The notes under the pieces: generated by a model
Told to the model about the DNA's origin: nothing
Seen by the model: only the letters and a program-made list of their open reading frames with translations
Database searches by the model: none
In this document: positions 58,201-64,000 of the stretch, in pieces
Layout of the letters: each line of letters begins with the position of its first letter
How positions within the stretch are numbered: position 1 is the first letter of the stretch
From: a virus
Reading direction: 5' to 3' (one strand)
IMG/VR virus record: IMGVR_UViG_3300045119_000180
Span: 40,075-104,074 of that record
Length of the DNA stretch: 64,000 bases
Position numbers and translations under genes: made by a program

Positions 58201-58411
58201 TTGTGGCATTTCCGGAATTAAACCAACTACCTGCGTTACAACTATAAAGATTGCCCGTTGTATCGTCAGTGTACAAAGTTCCGGCATTACAAGGATTAAC
58301 TGGAACACCGATGCCATGAATTACATTCGAACCAGGAAAAGGGTTGATCTGAGCACTGGCAAGAGGATGATATATAAACAACAAAAGAAATAGAAAGAAT
58401 AGTTTTCTCAT
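55295..58411 (-). CDS. Cys-rich secreted fibre-like protein
   Basis: 1038 aa. Signal peptide at residues 1-20 (KLFFLFLLLFIYHPLASA). Two tandem 42-residue units follow, each with NPCxAGxxYTDD and GNxYxCxxGSW, a fibre-style repeat. A beta-helix region with many Cys spans about 125-440. The C-terminal third contains collar-like repeats (TGTGVTGNLPVGNLNSG-type) ending in a NPACFSYTI beta-domain. Signal peptide plus fibre architecture is unusual for a virion protein. Start overlaps the previous stop. Confidence 0.72.
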   Translation of the reverse strand: MRKLFFLFLLLFIYHPLASAQINPFPGSNVIHGIGVPVNPCNAGTLYTDDTTGNLYSCNAGSWFNSGNATNVIHGTGSPTNPCVAGSIYTDDLSGNFYTCDSGSWILNASAANAAIKPATSTSIQFVAVTCNGGSPCSDSNDGLSWGTAKKTVYSAECSLPLGNCGTKTAGNGTIYIGTFSQTNPTAGAGLWLMGPNDPNYNSLPTGWLKCNPCSIDFIGIGDVVGSPNGHAPLAKVFGGNAVDRNHPAVWLSAVYGLRFQNLSFSLGFPARGIVIGECSNNLRDSTCNSVEMTFDNVDAFITQTGTNGPCTDVVGWEYWLYFYDFGCSGNTGGTNGATANNAAAMLFDGSQGKGTGLIYIDHANLDDGGIKLIPGSSGGGLSVSNTIEESSGPNCAPVVWFTSWPQQTNLTVDNVVQADCPNNVASVQNDGTNINYGAPVAVNTGVAGPAVVLNPFGSSNTVSPLRLQQYGVNLNYLVGETDVARRIDGLVSTRLVNKAFSNPSSWTTATGSLTVTTGLADPFGGTGAASVTSAGLAQVYMAPILNISPVAGDWIAEGVWVKGGNWAPVTSVYLIPTCQSISFPAYSNDYYNNGLQTGDGDWKYLWRAIKFVGGTGSGSTCMTGVIDTTHGPTLYGPVMYYITAGQMSDNEVLEFISSSNSIDTNCPAGTICNVTGHPINVDGVGIRKGAFSTTISSASLAANRAVTMPDPLASAVLPLITGSITNTHPICASGTAGIYIDCTAGVGTVTSMSAGTLSPLFTTSVATSTSTPALSFSLSTAGANTVFGNCTGSTATPSYCGLVSAQIPAISLGTGVTGNLPVGNLNSGTSATSATFWRGDGTWAVPPVNGNVSTSGSPAQFQTGVWASPTTITGIGPGTAGLPLVSAGAASNPSFTTIADAALVSAYSGVGACSSGKFVSTLTRNTSPTCTNALIAFSTVTACANAAAPAVCAAAPSGFVVVAASATTVTVNTTAVTANSQIQLTFDSSLGTALSVTCNTTPVQPTVSARVAATSFTITVPSAPTTNPACFSYTIIN

Positions 58412-59469
58412 TAACCCAAGTACTCCAACCTTATTCGCAATGCGTAAGCGGAGCCTACGCCGCCCGTAACTGTTGTAGCGTAAGTAATATTTTGGCTAAC
58501 GGCAGAATAAAATGTTCCGGAAAGAGACGATGACTCGCCAGGAGTGCTTAAAGACATCGGACTGCCGGAGATTAAACCAGCCAAAGTAACGCCGTTGTTC
58601 CAACCGATCGCTATTGATACACCGCCAGCCGCGCCGGCAGTAGTACAAATCAGATCGACTGATACTCTATAAATACCGGCTGCGAATGGGCTCGTGGCAT
58701 AAAGTAAGCTCGTCGCTATAGATGCCGTTTGAGCAGTAAGATTTACCGCCGCTACAACATCTGTACCGCCGCCACCGCCTCCGCCTGACGTACCAAAATA
58801 GGCTATAGGCGTTTGAGTAGGAGCGGAAAGAGGATTAAAAGCTACTGTCAAACCGGCTGTAACAAAGTCAACGCCTTCTTCTTGAACCAAGCCGCCAACC
58901 GTAATAGCTATAGTACCGGTCGGTGCGGTAGGAAGAAGAAAGGTAGTGTTTACGCCGTCAGCCGTGCCAACAAGAGGAAACGGCAAACTGAAATCCGTAC
59001 CAGAGCCACCGCCGGTTAATGCCCCGCACTGGACCAAAAAGTAGTTCGTATTATCCGAAAATACTATGCCGCCTTGGTTGCTACTAAAAGTAAATGACGA
59101 ACTAAATCCGTTAAGAAGATTTCCGTTAGGGGAAACAACCAACGGTCCCGGACCTATGTTTAAAAAGAACGCCGTCCATTTATTAGGCGCATTTGCTGGA
59201 AGACTTAACGTCACTACCGTCGGGCTATTGAAAACTAACAGCGTTCCAGCGTCACCTGAATTTGCAGTATAATTCGTTGTAAGCTGTTGAACCCCGCCAA
59301 TTCCAGCTCCACCGCCGCCGCCGCTTCCCGTTAGAAAGTTACCCTGCAGGAAACCTTGATAATCAATCCAGGAGAAGATTCGACCGCTATTCTCTTCTAT
59401 AAGCTGAAGAAAGTCGCGGTGAGCCTCGGTAGTCCAGACGTTCTGGGCTACTTTCGTTGGGTTAGCCAT
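58411..59469 (-). CDS. Tail fibre-like protein, no signal peptide
   Basis: 352 aa. An N-terminal helical region (residues 10-50, HRDFLQLIEENSGRIFSW), a Gly-rich hinge, then beta-rich repeats (DGVNTTFLLPTAPTG, GLVQEEGVDFVTAG). These are typical of phage fibre or baseplate attachment proteins. It is cotranscribed with the large secreted proteins. Confidence 0.65.
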   Translation of the reverse strand: MANPTKVAQNVWTTEAHRDFLQLIEENSGRIFSWIDYQGFLQGNFLTGSGGGGGAGIGGVQQLTTNYTANSGDAGTLLVFNSPTVVTLSLPANAPNKWTAFFLNIGPGPLVVSPNGNLLNGFSSSFTFSSNQGGIVFSDNTNYFLVQCGALTGGGSGTDFSLPFPLVGTADGVNTTFLLPTAPTGTIAITVGGLVQEEGVDFVTAGLTVAFNPLSAPTQTPIAYFGTSGGGGGGGTDVVAAVNLTAQTASIATSLLYATSPFAAGIYRVSVDLICTTAGAAGGVSIAIGWNNGVTLAGLISGSPMSLSTPGESSSLSGTFYSAVSQNITYATTVTGGVGSAYALRIRLEYLG

Positions 59470-59485
59470 ATAGTCCTATCAAACT

Positions 59486-62400
59486 TTAAGGGTGCATAAA
59501 TACTGTTCTAGCGGGCGAGTGAACCGACGGGTTAGATGCGATAGTATAAACTGCAACTACCGGAGCACTATCTAGATAACCTTGTGCATCTCCGATAGCC
59601 GTTAATGTAATAGTAGAAGAAACCGGAATTGAACTAGTATATCTAAAGCCGTGAACGCAATTACCGTTGCCATCAGCTGTAGGAGTTGTTCCGTCGTTCG
59701 TATAGCAAATAGTAGATCCCGGGGTTAAATCAGTAATCGTAACAGTCTGTGCCGACGTATAAGTACCAGCCACGGGATTAAATACTGGGCTAGATGCCGT
59801 TTGGCCAATAATATAACTGGCGGTATTTGTTGCGCTATTAAAATAACCTGACGCCGTTCCAACGACTGTAAGCGTTTCAGATACTGAAACGGAAACAGGG
59901 CTGGAGTATGTCAACGTTGCCGGGTTAGAAAGCGTACAAACACCCGCGCCATTTGTTGTAGGCGTAGTATTGTTCGTAGTGTAACAAAGAACGGCACCGG
60001 TCGTTGTAGAAGACATCGTAATAGATTGCGCCGTTGTATAAGGTCCTGCTGCAGGAGAAAAGAAAATATTAGCTACTGATTGACCAATAATGTACGTAGC
60101 CGAACCGACTCCACTGTCTACATTGCCGGAATCACTCGCTATAGCTTTAAGCACTAAAGACGACGAAACCGTAACAGCAGTTGAATAGGTAGTTCCGTTT
60201 ATGCAATTTCCATTGCCGTCAGCAGTAGGTGTAGAATTATCTGTTGTATAACAAATAGTGGCCGTAAGATCCGTATCGTTAATCGTTACGTTTTGTCCGC
60301 TAGTATACGGCCCGCCCGGAGGAGAAAAAGTTGGGGGATCCAGAACAGATCCAATATCATATATAGATGAAGCAATCGGACTATCAACGAATCCTGACTG
60401 CGTTGATATCGCAGTAAGAGTTTCGGAGACATTAACGGCGACAGGACCAGAATAAACTATAGTTGAAGGATTGGTAGTGGTACACGTACCAGCGCCGTTG
60501 GTAGTAGGATTACTTCCGTCTGTTGTATAACAAATAACAGGGCTAGGACTGTTAGTAGACGAAATCGTAACCGATTGTGGCGTTGAGTAACTTCCTGCAA
60601 AAGGAGAAAATGTAGGTGCGGTAGTACCGGCAGTAATTGTATACGACAGTTCCGTCATACGAATTGCATCGGCATAGCCTGGAGCAGTAGCTTCGGTTCT
60701 GAAAAATGTCGTATTACTAGATCGTGGTACGGTGCCGCCATTTGCCAATGTCGTTCCGTTGCGACATACACCACCGCCGCCAGTTTCGTTTCCGCTACCC
60801 GCAGGAGTGTTGCCCGTAACGCTATAGCAAATTGTCGCTCCCGGCGTAGAAGAGCTGAAAACAATATTCTGTGTTCCCGTATAAGTTCCCTCGTTAGGAG
60901 TAGCCGTTGGTGTAGCAGTCACACCTTTAACGCCGACTCCGTATAGCGGAATCTTGTAAGTATTGCTACCAACTGGGATGTTCAAAAAAGTGTTCGGAGT
61001 AGTCGGCAAGCCACCGTAAGCCACAATCGCGTTGGCACCGGCGGTCGGAGTGAATGTAACGCTTACCGTACAAGTCGCGCCTACCGCGATAGTAGCACCA
61101 CAACTACTTCCCGATATGGCAAATCTTGATGCGTCTGTACCGGTGATGGTTCGTGCGCCAAGAGATAACGAACTAGCTGGGGTCGTAGGATTCGCTGGAT
61201 TCGATAGCGTTATAATCTGAGGTGTAGATGTTGTTCCCTGCGTTTGGTTATAAACTCCTACGCTACCAGGGAAAACATTAAATATCGGGTTACGTTGTGC
61301 AACGTAGTTCAAATTCCCCCAGAAATAATGTTGACTAAAGACCTTTCCCGTACTTCCGCTGCCAATAGCAAATGCGCCAGTCTGATTTGCGGTCTTGTAA
61401 CATCCACCGGGAATCTGTGCCTGCCCTCCAGTATTTGAAGTGCTACCATTACCCGTTGTGAATGTTGCATTCAGTCCGAAGGCGTAGTCGCCTTCTTGCT
61501 GGTAGATAGGTAGTCCAGAATATTGATAGAGCCACGCATATATCGGAATTATTTCGCTATATTCTTCATTCGTGCAAGTCGTTCCTGTAGGTTGTCCTTG
61601 TGTCGTAATATTGTTATTCCCAAAGGCTGACTCCGTGACGTAGTGCCAATTACCTACGTTCTCTTTCTGCCAATCGCTATAAAGAAAATCGGCACATGAT
61701 TTAAGAATTGCCGGAATTCGCGGGTCAGGACTACCGGGGTTGATGACATTGTAATACTCGACCAAGTTCCTCATAGAAAGACCAAGCATAAACTCTTCCC
61801 ATGAGAAACTAAGATCCTGTGTAACGCACGCCTGTTCCATCTGAGAGATTATATGGTCCTTGTTATAATCCATAAACGCGGCCATTGGTGTAACCGTCGC
61901 CCCGGTAGAAGAATTGGTCCATATCGACGTTACCGGGAAAATAGAAGCCGTGCCGCAGGCTGCGCCGCTACATCCAGGACCGTTAACCGCCGCTGAATAA
62001 GTAAATGTAGTAGCCGTGAAGTTAAGAACGTTATGCAATCCATTATAAAACGCTGGGCCACCGGAGATCAGTATTTCCTGACTTCGATTTACATTAAAAT
62101 ACGCAGGAGGCATAGAAGCAAATAAAGTGCTCTGGACCGTTATGTTTCCAGCAGACACATTAGCCGGGATTGAGGTAATCGATACTGGTTGATCCAAATT
62201 CATCGCTACGGCATGGATGTAACCGCTTTCCGTATACGCAATCTCTCTCAAATTAGTAAGGCTGTTATAGCTTCCAGCTGTCGATATATACGGGCTTTGC
62301 GGCAATGTAGTCATCTGAGTTACTTCTTGCTTGTCTAGTGCCTGTCCGCCTAGCCCTCCCCCATTTAAGTAATCTTGATAGAATCCTCGGCTAGCCTCGA

Positions 62401-64000
62401 GGATTGTAGGCACAACAACTCCCAATACCGTCTTATCGCGGTAAAGCTCAGCCACGTTTTCACGGCATTGAGACCATTGCAAATGCGTTCCGGCAGCAGC
62501 AATAGCTTCTCCACCCCAATTAGCCAATAGCGAATCGGCGCCGAACCAAGCCTCTACACCGTCGTAGAACCACGAGGCATTAGTGGTTGCGAAACCAACT
62601 CCAGTTAGATTAGAGTTATTATTAACACGAAGTTGTATAGTTGGAGAGCTACCGTTGTCCTGAGCGCATATCCAATATTGTTGACCGAAGGCAGAGACGG
62701 CGTTTACATATGGCGCCTGATTGGGAATTGTCGGATAGCTTGTAGGTGCCGCATGAGGAAGAATTGCGCTCGTTACGCCGAAAGGAGCGTTCGCGGGATC
62801 TACGATAAGCGGCCAATTGATCGTGTTCGTTGTGCCATTCCCCGTCATCGTTATAACTAGCGTGTAAGTTCCTGGGGGCGTGCTTGCACTGGTGACGAAT
62901 TGGATCTCTTTATTTCCAAAATTGCTTATGCTGTTGGTGTCGTTACAGACTCCCCCTGAAGATTGAGTCAGCGTATCCCCGATGCTGCTGCTGTCGATAG
63001 CATTATTCGTGCATCCGGTAGATGTTGTTTTGGTGTTGGACCCCATCCAGTTAAATTGCGTACCGGTAGTAGGTTCTCCAGTTAAAGCAATGGTCAGAGA
63101 ATGGCTTGCTGGTGTTAGATTTGCGAGATTTGTTAAATCTAGAGTAATATATCCGGAATATCCTGCCGTAACATGATGATTTCCAAAAGCATCTATTTTA
63201 TATTTGGCGGCAGTCGTAGACGTCGGACTTGGCGGAGTAAGTTTCGCTCCAGCTCCACCTGTATAGTTTGGGGCAAATTTCATTCTAGAAGCCGAACCAC
63301 AAACTACCCCTATATTAGGCCCGGATTGAACCACTGGATATGAAACAATTCCAAATGAGGTGCTTGTTGGCCCAGGGATTATGCCTTGAACAACAATAAA
63401 ATGCGAAGTCGCTCCACTAATATCTTGCAAAGGAGAAAACAGGAACGGCCTTGAATTTCTATCTCCGCCGACTTCGGCCATTGCGTTAGTTGGAAGACTC
63501 GTCTGGTAAAATATCTTAAGATAAGCAAGGCCGTCAGCACTACCAATCCCGTTCGTCCCGTCCAATCCACTCAACCCGTAAAAGAATCCTCCGGTTGTTA
63601 TTTGGCCGGGGTTAGTAGCCTGTAAATAACTAATTTGATTTCCACTTACAGCACTGATTGTAAAGTTTCCGTTGAATGCTCCGGGGACCGCCCCAACTAC
63701 CGTAAAGTTTTCTCCCACTGCGATATGGGTTGTGAAATTTAGTGTCACAGTGGTTGTGCCACTAGCCCAACTAGCTGTGCCAGCCGTTTCCAAGTACGGA
63801 ATAAACCCCGGCTGGCCGCCCTCTAGATTATTAGCTGTTTGAACGCACGCGGCGTCGATTACGTATGTATTAGTTACTACAGGGCTGTTTGTGAATCCCG
63901 CTTCTGTAGCGAGAGCCTTGATTGTCGTATTGCTGGTTACAGTAACAGCTGCAATAGAGCTTTCTGGAACTTGGTATTGTGTGAATCCAGACGTAGTAGG
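59486..64000 (-). CDS. Giant repeat protein with glycosidase-like and chitobiase-type domains, partial
   Basis: At least 1504 codons, open to the right edge, so the true start lies outside the window. The edge segment already holds part of one chitobiase-type repeat (TIKALATEAGFTNSPV...). A middle region (about 450 residues, SWEEFMLGLSMRN, YAWLYQYSGLPIYQQ) looks like an alpha-helical barrel of glycoside hydrolases. A choice-of-anchor-like beta domain (TGTDASRFAI, GATCTVSVTFTP) follows, then five C-terminal chitobiase-type repeats. Possible surface-glycan depolymerase or adhesin. Confidence 0.7.
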   Translation of the reverse strand, partial: PTTSGFTQYQVPESSIAAVTVTSNTTIKALATEAGFTNSPVVTNTYVIDAACVQTANNLEGGQPGFIPYLETAGTASWASGTTTVTLNFTTHIAVGENFTVVGAVPGAFNGNFTISAVSGNQISYLQATNPGQITTGGFFYGLSGLDGTNGIGSADGLAYLKIFYQTSLPTNAMAEVGGDRNSRPFLFSPLQDISGATSHFIVVQGIIPGPTSTSFGIVSYPVVQSGPNIGVVCGSASRMKFAPNYTGGAGAKLTPPSPTSTTAAKYKIDAFGNHHVTAGYSGYITLDLTNLANLTPASHSLTIALTGEPTTGTQFNWMGSNTKTTSTGCTNNAIDSSSIGDTLTQSSGGVCNDTNSISNFGNKEIQFVTSASTPPGTYTLVITMTGNGTTNTINWPLIVDPANAPFGVTSAILPHAAPTSYPTIPNQAPYVNAVSAFGQQYWICAQDNGSSPTIQLRVNNNSNLTGVGFATTNASWFYDGVEAWFGADSLLANWGGEAIAAAGTHLQWSQCRENVAELYRDKTVLGVVVPTILEASRGFYQDYLNGGGLGGQALDKQEVTQMTTLPQSPYISTAGSYNSLTNLREIAYTESGYIHAVAMNLDQPVSITSIPANVSAGNITVQSTLFASMPPAYFNVNRSQEILISGGPAFYNGLHNVLNFTATTFTYSAAVNGPGCSGAACGTASIFPVTSIWTNSSTGATVTPMAAFMDYNKDHIISQMEQACVTQDLSFSWEEFMLGLSMRNLVEYYNVINPGSPDPRIPAILKSCADFLYSDWQKENVGNWHYVTESAFGNNNITTQGQPTGTTCTNEEYSEIIPIYAWLYQYSGLPIYQQEGDYAFGLNATFTTGNGSTSNTGGQAQIPGGCYKTANQTGAFAIGSGSTGKVFSQHYFWGNLNYVAQRNPIFNVFPGSVGVYNQTQGTTSTPQIITLSNPANPTTPASSLSLGARTITGTDASRFAISGSSCGATIAVGATCTVSVTFTPTAGANAIVAYGGLPTTPNTFLNIPVGSNTYKIPLYGVGVKGVTATPTATPNEGTYTGTQNIVFSSSTPGATICYSVTGNTPAGSGNETGGGGVCRNGTTLANGGTVPRSSNTTFFRTEATAPGYADAIRMTELSYTITAGTTAPTFSPFAGSYSTPQSVTISSTNSPSPVICYTTDGSNPTTNGAGTCTTTNPSTIVYSGPVAVNVSETLTAISTQSGFVDSPIASSIYDIGSVLDPPTFSPPGGPYTSGQNVTINDTDLTATICYTTDNSTPTADGNGNCINGTTYSTAVTVSSSLVLKAIASDSGNVDSGVGSATYIIGQSVANIFFSPAAGPYTTAQSITMSSTTTGAVLCYTTNNTTPTTNGAGVCTLSNPATLTYSSPVSVSVSETLTVVGTASGYFNSATNTASYIIGQTASSPVFNPVAGTYTSAQTVTITDLTPGSTICYTNDGTTPTADGNGNCVHGFRYTSSIPVSSTITLTAIGDAQGYLDSAPVVAVYTIASNPSVHSPARTVFMHP
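59520..60930 (-). repeat. Five tandem chitobiase-type repeat domains
   Basis: Five units of about 85-95 residues within the giant protein. Each carries TPxFSPxxGxYTxxQ, ATICYTTDGxTPT and xxLxAIAxxxGxxDS. They diverge enough to be old duplications. Similar repeats are frequent in Acidobacteriota cell-surface proteins. Boundaries are approximate. Confidence 0.75.

Noticed and set aside
59486-63793. TTG at 63793 as the start of the giant protein
   Set aside because: The frame stays open to the window edge and the extra codons continue a repeat domain, so the real start is outside.

Overview
The window looks like one contiguous piece of a temperate, podovirus-like phage or prophage genome. Genes are tightly packed, with many ATGA, TAATG and GTGA start/stop overlaps and frequent TTG/GTG starts. 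No bacterial housekeeping gene is present. An Acidobacteriota host is inferred, not proven. It rests on the chitobiase-type repeat domains and choice-of-anchor-like region of the right-hand protein, a PEP-CTERM sorting signal at 30.1-30.8 kb, and the style of the two tyrosine recombinases. Terminase, portal and capsid genes are not in the window and probably lie beyond its right edge.

Layout. (1) 0-14.3 kb, plus strand: DNA metabolism. It holds three DEDD-type exonuclease domains, a nucleotide-hydrolase pair, a probable ssDNA-binding protein, a primase-polymerase/helicase-like protein, a family A DNA polymerase split into two ORFs, a possible annealing protein and a PD-(D/E)XK nuclease. Several homing-type nucleases are interspersed. 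A compact RNA with tRNA-like T-arms sits at 5.23-5.31 kb. (2) 14.3-15.97 kb: a tRNA-Asn gene and small unknown genes. (3) 15.97-27.5 kb, plus strand: one long glycan operon. It has five glycosyltransferases, two SDR enzymes, a Gfo/Idh oxidoreductase, two methyltransferases and a coherent heptose route: transaldolase, then a GmhA-like isomerase fused to a GmhB-like phosphatase, plus an HddA-like kinase. (4) 27.5-30.2 kb: a SprT-like protein, a GH108 endolysin and a run of small membrane and zinc proteins that look like a lysis cassette. (5) 30.1-33.3 kb: a control and integration region. Divergent promoters flank a PEP-CTERM protein, a paralogous coiled-coil peptide and plus-strand genes. Two related tyrosine recombinases converge on a structured attP candidate whose core resembles the tRNA-Cys anticodon loop. 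(6) 33.2-64 kb, minus strand: two more glycosyltransferases, internal virion-like proteins, tail tube and adaptor proteins, fibre and beta-helix proteins (two with Sec signal peptides) and a very large repeat-rich protein that runs off the right edge. One plus-strand HNH-AP2 gene with its own promoter interrupts this block.

How the parts fit. The left arm supplies replication and recombination. The middle operon probably builds and transfers an unusual sugar, plausibly heptose and fucose, onto a host or virion glycan. The endolysin block releases progeny. The integrase/attP region supports lysogeny, and Leu at the Pol I 762-equivalent position agrees with that. At least seven HNH/endonuclease VII-type genes are scattered through both arms.
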